DNA of 11,781 bases from Tetmemena sp. SeJ-2015. Taxonomy: Eukaryota > Ciliophora > Spirotrichea > Sporadotrichida > Oxytrichidae. Under the pieces are notes generated by a model. That model searched no databases and was not told the DNA's origin. It saw only the letters and a program-made list of their open reading frames with translations. The DNA is taken from NCBI GenBank assembly GCA_027382625.1, contig JAJKFJ010013200.1, forward strand, positions 1-11,781. The letters are read 5' to 3'. Of this stretch, positions 1 to 7,386 are shown piece after piece. How positions within the stretch are numbered: position 1 is the first letter of the stretch; every line of letters begins with the position of its first letter. Both the position numbers and the translations under genes were made by a program.

Positions 1-76
1 AGATAACTTCATTTTTAAATTTCTTGCTTTAACTTCAATTAACTTCTGCTATCTTATTCAATAAAAGATTAAGAAA

Positions 77-2277
77 TCATTTTAATTGATAATCAAAAGC
101 GCTATTCGTCATAACCTAAATTAAACTTGAGTCCGCTTAAACATTGCCCTTATTTTAAGCGACTTCTGTTTCCATCATTATACTAGACGAATCTAAAGCA
201 AATGACTATCGCATCATATTTACTAAAGAAGCTGCATAAGTTATTATAATCATAAAAGAGTACTGATCTGGAAGCACCTCCTAAGTTTATTGATGCTTTA
301 CTTTAATAACCTATTGCTGATTTCTAGGCCACCTACTCTAAATATCTTAAAGGATCTTTTGAGAACTAAGTTGAGAAATGTTCGTCTATCCTCTTTTGAA
401 CTAATCTTCTGTTAGCTATCCTTAAAAATGAGCATCTATATTCAACTCTGATTGGGAAATTCTCTGCTGAGGGATCTTTTTTATAAAAGAAGATTAGTCA
501 GCTTAATAATCTATTAAACTAATACAAAAGAGGAAAATTAATTAGTAGCTGAAGTATTCTAATCATTTTAAAACTAAAGTTGTTCATCTTAGCTTTTTCT
601 TTGCATCAACTACTCTAATAACTTTTAGCTGTTGACGCCCTCTTAGCTATCAACTTCATTTATATCATCACCATCGTCATTAAAAATGAATCCATCATCT
701 TCATCTTCTTCATCACCACTTCCCATCATTTTCACTTAATGCATCAGTGAATTATCTTTTGCATCCTTACCCTAATGAATAATAGCTTGATTCGCATTTT
801 TATCTCCTCTAAAGGTATCAACGAAGTTCTCTTTACTATTGGCTTAAAGAATTTACCCAGCCAGAGATTATCCTTCTTCTTTATAAGCTTCATTTATTTA
901 AGGAGATGGATTCGAATTGAAGGCTATCTCTTTTGGCTCGAAAGTTATAAATTCTTTTCTTGTTGTCATATCTTTATTTAAACCTTGCTTGTCAAAGCTT
1001 TAGTTATTCATAGCTTGTTCTTTAGACTCTCTGAAAATATTTTCATGTGATTGTGACACCTTTTGCTATTATCCTCCAGTTATCTCTTATTCAATATTTC
1101 GAAATTTTCCTGAAAAATTATTGTGAGACTAATTAATCTGCCCGTCTTTGGGAATTACAAGATCACTGAAGGATTAATTATGCGCATCTCTTTGAAGTAA
1201 AAATGCTTGAGATTTAATTTACTACTCATTTGAAAATATCATATTTTGCTGTTCTGCCTTTCTCTAAAAATCTCTTTATTTCCCAAAATTAGTTGGCATT
1301 TAACTTGATATGATTGTTTGATCGTTTATGAAAATTGAGTTATCTTGTGGTCTTATATTTTAAAGGGTGCTCTCTCCGCTTATTTCAAACAAGTTAGCAT
1401 TTTATATAAATGGACATCTTTTAAAGTTTGGATCCTTCTATCTGGCCTACTAGTAAGAAGTGTGCACTATCCTTTTGTTGTTTATATCTTATTGTTAATT
1501 GAAATATGGAGCTTGGTGAAATATTCTCTCTCCATTTTCTTCACTCTGTCTGGTAATTTACTTTCCTTGACTTATCTTGGTTTAATCTTTGACACCTTGC
1601 CAAGGCCTTTAAATGCCAATATTCTCCTGGCGTTCTTTTAAGAGTTGAAAATACATTTACTTGTAGTCTATATTCAAATTTAAACATCATCTACAATTAA
1701 ATTAAGCAAATTTATTCTTCTACTTTGGGTGAATTTGCTATCTTTTCTTCTCTGCTTCAGCTTAACTTATTCCATTTTACTGTCTACCACCTTAGTCAAC
1801 TGCATTTTTGTTTAGAATCTTCTGAGGCTAGTTGAAATTGGATTGAGTTTGGAGGAGTGAACCCCTTGGAGACTTTATAGACTAGTCGAATTAGGAGTTA
1901 TTAAATTCTGTCAAGTCATCCCTAATGTTGAATCTCTATTCTTAGTGGTCACCTGATATCGCCAGTATGTAAGGCTTCTCATCCACATACTCTTCCTCTT
2001 AACAAAAGATATATTTCAAGCTATAAAATTATTGATAACTCTGGAATTGATGATTATGCTACTTAGGCTGATCTTTGGATTTATCAAGTGACATAAATCT
2101 TTCAAAGTTTTACTGCTGAAACTATTTTAACTACCCGAAAGCTTTTTTACCGATTAGTTGTTGCTGTTACTACTCAAATCGTTTTTAGCTTTCGGAGGTT
2201 CTCAAATTCCAATTCATTGAGGACTGCTGAAAGGATTTAAAGACGTGAGGAGAGGAAAATTCATCGTCACTAGACAT
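77..2277 (-). CDS. Gene A: Gln/Asn-rich hypothetical protein (ciliate code, interrupted)
   Basis: Read on the minus strand with TAA/TAG as Gln, the frame runs from ATG at 2277 to TGA at 79-77 and needs two interruptions removed (1663-1725, and 476-525 or 491-531). The product is then about 695-699 residues and the coding length is a multiple of three with either choice. I recognise no family. The protein is rich in Gln, Asn and Ser with no membrane segment or signal peptide. It starts MSSDDEFSSPHVFK, has a poly-Gln run at about 2161-2175, and carries a strongly acidic patch (GDEEDEDDG then NDDGDD) encoded at about 662-720. The frame is open upstream to 2436 without another ATG. A second ATG at 2405 lies in a different frame (MSGEKRNLRNRN) and could be a first exon, so the start is uncertain. 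The hydrophobic plus-strand reading at 1345-1641 is only the antisense of this gene. Coding confidence is good; function is unknown. Confidence 0.72.
476..525 (-). other. Intron or IES in gene A (GT-AG 50 nt, or TCTTTT pointers 41 nt)
   Basis: Without removal the minus-strand frame hits TGA soon after this segment. Two solutions give the same downstream frame. One is a 50-nt GT-AG intron (525 to 476) starting GTATTAG, with a branch-like CTGAC before a T-rich tract. The other is a 41-nt IES (491-531) between two copies of TCTTTT, which would leave three extra codons. The sequence cannot decide between them. Confidence 0.6.
1663..1725 (-). other. Candidate IES in gene A, pointer AAGTA
   Basis: The gene A frame meets a TGA here. 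The insert is bounded by AAGTA (1725-1721 and 1662-1658 on the minus strand), in the same codon phase at both ends. Removing 63 nt (one repeat copy included) gives IHPKQMYFQLLKER across the junction and removes the stop. The insert is AT-rich. GT-AG alternatives exist (a donor near 1766-1790 with acceptor at 1668) but delete good coding sequence. A 5-bp repeat alone is weak evidence. Confidence 0.5.
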
Positions 2278-2674
2278 AATCGAATGCTTTATATCCTTTT
2301 AAGCAAGGTTTTTATCTTTGAATCTTCTATTATAGCTAGATAGAAATATTAAAATGATCTATTTTGGATATTTCTGTTTCTTAAGTTCCTTTTCTCTCCT
2401 GACATTGAACGATCTGAAAATGTTTGCTTTCTCTCTTCAAAATTTAAACCTAAATTTTTAATATATCTATTCACATACCTTAAAAAATATGTAAAATAAT
2501 TTTGATAAATGAAAAATTATTTATTTATATATAATTGAATTAATATTTTTATTCCTTCACCCTAGCTTGAATATATGTTTTCATTCCTTTATTTAAGGTT
2601 GAACCCTGCTTTCACCGGAGAGATCTGATTAGTTTACTTCCCATTCTTGTTTCTATTCTTATGATTTGCTTTCT
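2278..2674. other. AT-rich spacer between genes A and B
   Basis: About 400 bases lie between the stop of gene B and the chosen start of gene A. The part from about 2440 to 2575 is strongly AT-rich with no convincing coding in any frame. The part from 2278 to 2436 stays open in the gene A frame and could be 5' exon or leader. A macronuclear chromosome end could fall here if A and B go to different nanochromosomes, but no sequence signal for that is visible. Confidence 0.5.
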
Positions 2675-4859
2675 TCAAACTTTTATGCAATAACTTTTTA
2701 AATTAAAAACTTTATACAGCTACTCTCCCAACCTTGCGCATAGATATCCTGAATTCTCTTCCTGCTGGATTGAAAAATGGTTTCTCTAATGGAGTCTCAT
2801 AAGCATAAACTATAAATTATTTATTGCGATCTCATTGGTAACAAACTCATCCTATTCCCTATCTCTTGACAGCTGTCTTTAAACCCATTTGTCCCTGCTT
2901 CTGCTCCTATTGTCTTAAAACTTGCCATGCTCGGGATTATAATTCTAGACTCTTCCCTCACTCCTAAGTTTACTTCGTTACTCCCTAAAGCTAGTTATCT
3001 GAAAATGCCTGCTCTCGAGCTGCTCTATACTCTTCCTCAGTTTGTCTAATAGAGCAGTGGGAGCTTTGTGCTTTTCTAGGAATTTCTCAATGCTTAGACC
3101 CTATTGATAAGAACCTAAGGACTCAGAAAAATCCTGTAGGAATTCCAGCTCAACCCCCTTATTGTAATAAGCTACTATTAACGCTTGATAAGTTTCCTAG
3201 ATCTCAGATTTTAATTATTCTAAGCTATGTTGGTTAGCTTCTTACTGGGGCAGATTTGAAGGAGAGGTCTAAGGAGATGAAAGAGAAATAAATCCTTGAG
3301 TTGAAGTTAGAAGTTACTCCATCTTCTAGTCTACCATTTCCTACTCTGGCTCTTTTATCCCTGTCGGTATTTTCACAGCCTTATTCTCCTTATCTCTAAT
3401 AATTTAAAACACTTTGTTATTTATAGGTTTAACATAAAATTTAATAATATTTATCTTCTAACTTCTTTAGCTAAAATATTAATATAAAGAAAAGAAAGCT
3501 ATTCCGAATGATTTTCTAGGACATTTATAGCTGCATCTGCATATGAGAGAGCTTCCTCATGCTTCTTGAGTTACGAATAAATTGCACAGAAATTCAGGAA
3601 AGTCGTTGCTTAGCCAGTGGGCCCCTTATTTTGATATTTCTCTTACGCTGCCGCCATCTTTAAGTAGTTCAAAGCTACTTCAATTAAAAATAATGTAAAT
3701 GGAAAAATCTATGTATTCATATTTTAACTTTAGCGTGGTTGATCCTACATTGAATTAAATAATTTGATACTTACTTTTTGTAGTAGCATGCTAGGTTATT
3801 GTATGTCATAGAGAAGAGCATACTGATTTGCATCTTTCTTTCATTCTCGCTTTCTCTCTGCTTTAAGTTATTTGAAAATCCAGATATCTGAGACTTCTAT
3901 CTGAAGCCACTCAAAGGAGATCCATCTTCAAATATAGAATCACTGCCCTTTTCATACTTAAGGTGATTCTCTTTCAGAGTTTACTCAGCTGCTTTCAGAA
4001 GTTTAAAGCACAGCTAGTTCTTATTTTAATTCAGCGCATCCACTGACTGCTTATTAAATATAAATATACTACATAAATGCTTGTTCAAGGTGACAATGTA
4101 GATTTGAAAAGAGTTAAAATTTGAGAAGCTTAGCTTCAAGAAGTCGTCAAATACAAGGTCTTTTGAATTATTAATACACTGATTTATATTATTTATTAAG
4201 AAAGAATAAGCGTCTCTAAAAGAACTCAGGCCGTGAAGGGCGGGAGAAGCAGCAGTGTTATTAACAATGAACTTAGATTTGTTCTAACCGAATTCACTCT
4301 TATTCCTTTGATTAAAGTAATACTTTTAGAAGCTTTATCAAGCCTTTTGAAAGTTGCCAGCGCTAACATTAGGAGAAAAGTTCATTCTATACTTTAAAAG
4401 AGGGGAATCTTATTGCTCGTAAATTTATTTCTAGCAATCCTCCTTCTACGTTTCATATTACCCTCCATCTGCATTTACCAAAGCCTCCCCACTTTATGTG
4501 TGAGGCTGTTTATTAAAGCTACTAAGTTACTAACTCTAGATGGAATCAGTAGCTCTTTTCTACTCTTCTTTCCTCAGGCTTCTTTGTTTGAGTATCAAAT
4601 TTTATTGGCTGGCTTTAATATTTGCCTGTTTATTCTTTACAGGTGGCTATCTGAGATTCTAATTTATAGAGTTTCTTTAAAGATTTTTCTCAGAACCTAT
4701 ACTCACCATTTGCGTTTAAGGATCCGAATAAATATTCTGATTGTAGTATATATTAGTCAGGTCTCTTTCCTAATTCAGTGGGCGGTAGTATCTCTGTCGC
4801 GAGCTCATGGTTTTATTGGCAGATTAGTTTGCTAAAATCCTAGGTTCCTCTTTTTTCAT
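2675..4859 (-). CDS. Gene B: tetratricopeptide-repeat (TPR) protein, interrupted
   Basis: With the ciliate code the minus-strand gene runs from ATG at 4859 to TGA at 2677-2675, about 654 residues after removing four inserts. The first 150 or so residues are polar and probably disordered (starts MKKEEPRILANQSANK). Helical repeats follow: one near 4050-3970 (QLCFKLLKAAEQTL), one at 3806-3645 (TYNNLACYYKK then ALNYLKMAAA), one at 3612-3510 (FLNFCAIYSQLKKHEEALSY), and one at 3195-3090 (VAYYNKGVELEFLQDFSESL). The A/B-helix residue pattern (N-L-A..Y, A-L..Y, A) is typical of TPRs, which are protein-docking scaffolds. The C-terminal tail is basic, Arg/Ser/Gln-rich (about 3000-2760). TPR proteins of this layout are very common in ciliates, and the partner cannot be guessed. 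It is divergent from gene C, with start codons 75 bp apart. The hydrophobic plus-strand reading at 4413-4835 is its antisense. Confidence 0.82.
3416..3468 (-). other. Frame-shifting insert in gene B, boundaries uncertain
   Basis: The frame before about 3468 (EEALSYADAAINVLEN) and after about 3395 (RDKENKAVKIPTG) differ, so about 17-60 nt must be removed. Options are an IES with AAAG pointers (3468-3465 and 3415-3412, 53 nt), a 38-nt GT-AG intron, or a 17-nt GT-AG segment. All restore the frame. The segment is AT-rich. Confidence 0.4.
3681..3730 (-). other. Candidate IES in gene B, pointer AAGT
   Basis: AAGT occurs at 3730-3727 and 3680-3677 in the same codon phase. Excision of 50 AT-rich nt gives YYKKINHAKVALNYLKMA, which places six residues between the end of TPR helix A and the Ala of helix B, as the TPR consensus requires. 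A GT-AG intron ending at 3678 would put the frame out by one. The pointer is only 4 bp, but the domain constraint supports it. Confidence 0.55.
3745..3774 (-). other. GT-AG intron 2 of gene B (30 nt)
   Basis: The donor GTAAGTATC has a strong consensus and lies directly after TYNNLACYYKK. The acceptor is TGTAG at 3745, phase 2. It makes sense together with the next insert (3681-3730). Only with both removed does the loop between the two TPR helices have the canonical length. Confidence 0.55.
4306..4392 (-). other. GT-AG intron 1 of gene B (87 nt)
   Basis: The donor is GTATAG at 4392 and the acceptor is CAAAG ending at 4306, both phase 2. Removal skips an in-frame TGA and joins DSPLLK to NKSEFGQNK without a frame change downstream. 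The insert is AT-richer than its flanks. Confidence 0.65.
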
Positions 4860-4894
4860 TAAAGCAGGTGATATTAATTTTATTTGCAATATAT

Positions 4895-4927
4895 CCAATC
4901 CCAATCCTATCCCATCCCATCCCATCC
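4895..4927. repeat. CCCAT tandem repeat, G-rich on the minus strand
   Basis: Perfect and imperfect copies of a CCCAT/CCAAT-like pentamer fill 4895-4927, with three perfect CCCAT units at 4911-4925. The minus strand reads as repeated GGGAT with several GGG runs, which could in principle fold as a G-quadruplex. It sits in the 75-bp spacer between the divergent starts of genes B and C. Confidence 0.75.
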
Positions 4928-5010
4928 TTATTTAATGAGTGGCTGAGTAAAAATATACGATTATTGAGAGAAATCCTAAACTAAATTATTTAGAAGCTAT
5001 TAGTCAAGAA

Positions 5011-7292
5011 ATGATGATCAAGAGAGATTTCATGATGCAGAGTGCAGTCAGTGAATTTGAAGAACTAAAAGGAGATCCACAGGCTTAAATTTACAATAAA
5101 CTTCAAAATGAAGCAACTGAGGGAGAGAAAAGCTTGGAAGATTCTGACATTTATCAAATTGATAATTAAAAATTTAACTATCTGTTGTCATTTAGGTGAA
5201 CAAACGATTTAGGAAGGCAAATTATGCAAAGAAATTGGAAGAGGAGGCAAATAGGTACCAGTGCAAACTAATTGAAAAGTTTGATGATTAGTTGGCCCTT
5301 TCTTAGGATCAGCCACAAATTCTGATATAAAAAATGCCAGCACCCATAGTGGAGGAGTTGAAGCATTACAGGGTGTTCTCAGAAGTTAGTATCAAAAAGA
5401 TAAGATGGCATTAATAGAAGTAAGTCACTCTAGAATTTTTGATTACTCGTATTTAACATCTGATGTAGCTTTGTGTCAGGATAAGTACAGTATCTAGTAG
5501 AATCAACTTCAGTAAATGTGCCCTCTACAATCAAAAAGAATCTATGGTCTGCCTATATTGAAAACTAAGAAGAAAAAACACACATGGCAGTATGGAGAAG
5601 CTACGAGCAATTCTATGGTCTTTATGAATCTTTGCTTTCTTTCCACCCAGAATTTTTGGCTCCGCCTATTCCTTCTTAGAGTCTTAAACATTCTCTATTG
5701 AAAGACATGGATTCAGAATTTCTGCAGGGAATGAAAAGGGATCTGGATTATTTCCTGTAAAGATTGAACACGCATCCCAAGCTTAGAAGATCTAAGTTGC
5801 TTAGTTCTTTCCTTACTCATCAGGATTTGGATTCGGATTAAGATGGATAAGATGATGAAGCTGAAGTTGAAAGTTTTAAAAGTGACTAGGTTTCCTTAAC
5901 ACAGAGTGAGTTAGTTGCTTTTGAAAAGATAGAGCACAACTAATTCTCGACCAATAAGTATATTAAATAAACTGTGAAGAGCATCGCATCTTACCCTTAG
6001 CAGAGTCTTAGCAAGTATTGGATTCTTCAGCTCATAGGATCTAAGATGCTTTAAGTTAAAACACAATTTATAAACAATGAAAATTAGCATAAAATTATAT
6101 TTGAGTTAAAGACATTATCAAGGACAGTTTAAATTTTTTTTAACTTCTACATTTAAAATTCTTTAAATTAAAATGGTATCTCTTAAAATGAATTAAAGGA
6201 GGCTGTAAATAAAGACCTTGAGAGAGAATATGAATCTAAGGTCAACCAGCCATCCGAAGAACTAGAAACCAGACTTAAGTAGTTGCACCTCATTTGTAAA
6301 ACATAAATTAAAAATCAAAGAAGAAAGGTCCAATCACTTTCACTTGTAGAGAAAATATTTACAGAAATTTTGCAGCTGAACAACGATCCTAGAAAGCCTG
6401 AGAATGAATTTCAAAGAGAATAAGTCATCACAAATAATCTTCAAACTATAAATGGAGATACTTAGAGATTTCTTGAACCCTAGTAAAACATCTTAATAGA
6501 TGTTTTGTATTACAGGCGCCAACTGACATCAATAAGACGCTAAATTAAGTCTCGCCAGAGTCAAATTCATGATTTTAAGAGCTACCACTATCAGCAATTG
6601 AGTGACAAAGACTCAGAGTGGACGAGGGGACATCAGGAGGTTCTGAATGACTTGCAGAATCATATAATTCAAGTTTCCAAAAGTCACATCAAAGAGTTTT
6701 AAACTCAACGTGAGGAAATTCAAAATTTCTTGATCATATGCATGAAGGAAATCGCCAAGAGCCATTTCAGGTTAGCCTCATCTAATCTCTAGGAGTATGA
6801 AGAGTTAAATTTTAATTAAATTTTATAAAATGAAGAAAGAAAGTTGTCTGAAGTGATCGATCAAAATTGGGAGTAAAATGATATTGGTGAAATTAATTAG
6901 AATCTTCACAAAAAATTTGTGGCCATGCGAACTAACAGCAACTATATGTATTCCTTTTTCGACCCAAGCATTAGCAATTCTCAAAACAGCCTAAAATTAT
7001 GCAATAAGTTTTTTTACCACTACTATTTAAGAATAAATTTCTCTTTTTTAAATTTTATTTAACCCCAAAAATGTAAATATGTAAAAGAAATTTAATCAGA
7101 GGTGATTATTTCAAAGTATTTTATTTTTTAAATGGTTATAAATATATTTATAGCGTTGGAGCAGAAATTAATGCGTCGGGTAATGCTCCTTTATAGGCTG
7201 ATATTTATAAAGCTACGATGTAGGAAGAAGAGAACTCAGTAAGAGAGTAGTTTTACCCTAATTTCTAAGACTACAATTATAACCCAAGATGA
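5011..7292 (+). CDS. Gene C: PX-domain sorting nexin with BAR-like C-terminal half
   Basis: The frame uses TAA/TAG as Gln and ends at TGA 7290-7292, giving about 660-690 residues. The PX domain lies at about 5370-5820. VWRSYEQF (5590-5613) matches the phosphoinositide-binding (R)R-Y-x-x-F strand, APPIP (5659-5673) the PPxP loop, and MKRDLDYFLQRL (5731-5766) the helix with the second basic residue. The Lys after the PPxP loop is not visible, so lipid affinity may differ. A Glu/Lys/Gln-rich helical region at about 6199-6960 fits a BAR domain, which senses curved endosomal membrane. The start is unsure: ATG 5011 is the first in frame, but good coding-like codons extend back to 4939, and an ATG at 4935 is 4 nt out of frame. 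Gene D, 94 bp downstream, is a paralogous type. The Leu/Lys-rich N-terminus before PX is unassigned. Confidence 0.78.
5196..5212 (+). other. 17-nt insert in gene C: IES (pointer ATTTAG) or tiny intron
   Basis: ATTTAG is present at 5190-5195 and 5207-5212. Removing 17 nt joins YLLSF to RKANYAKKLEEE and avoids an in-frame TGA. The same 17 nt also begin GT and end AG, so a tiny intron gives the identical result. No other intron here is that short, so I favour an IES with a 6-bp pointer. Confidence 0.55.
5420..5468 (+). other. GT-AG intron of gene C (49 nt)
   Basis: The donor is GTAAGTCAC and the acceptor GATGTAG, both phase 2, with a CTCGTATTTAAC stretch before the acceptor. Splicing carries the frame from KKIRWHQQ into FVSGQVQYLVEST, leading into the PX domain. 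Confidence 0.75.
6106..6192 (+). other. Candidate in-frame IES in gene C, pointer TTAAAG
   Basis: TTAAAG stands at 6106-6111 and 6193-6198 in identical codon phase, 87 nt (29 codons) apart. The interior is very AT-rich, with T8 and poly-A/T runs, and encodes an unlikely FFNFYIQN stretch. Excision gives HKIIFELKEAVNKDLEREYE, a smooth amphipathic helix. A 72-nt in-phase GT-AG intron at 6127-6198 is the alternative. The insert contains no TGA, so the frame is not broken by it. Confidence 0.5.
7008..7153 (+). other. Probable last intron of gene C (146 nt)
   Basis: Coding-like sequence stops near 7007 (NSQNSLKLCN) and resumes in another frame at 7154 (VGAEINASGNAPLQADIY). GT at 7008 and TATAG at 7153 are both phase 2 and connect them. 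The segment is very AT-rich. It could also be 3' untranslated sequence if the gene ends earlier, but no TGA supports that in the first frame. Confidence 0.5.
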
Positions 7293-7386
7293 TAAATGAT
7301 GAATGCATTGATTATTAATTTTCTTAAGAATTAAATGCTTATCATAAAAAGTTTGTATGATTAAGATATAGAAAATATATTATAAA

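Noticed and set aside
1345..1641. Hydrophobic plus-strand open frame resembling a membrane protein
   Set aside because: It is the exact antisense of gene A. Antisense of Gln/Asn/Glu/Lys codons gives Leu/Ile/Phe/Val, which explains the hydrophobicity.
4413..4835. 140-codon hydrophobic plus-strand open frame
   Set aside because: Antisense of the polar N-terminal exon of gene B, whose frame leads into clear TPR helices.
7063..7070. CCCCAAAA, one unit of the spirotrich telomere repeat
   Set aside because: A single 8-bp unit inside an AT-rich intron. No second copy or transposon terminal repeat accompanies it, so it is not evidence of a telomere or a telomere-bearing element.
7381..7386. TATAAA directly before the gene D start codon
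   Set aside because: It abuts the ATG, too close to act as a TATA box for that start, and such strings are expected in AT-rich spacers.
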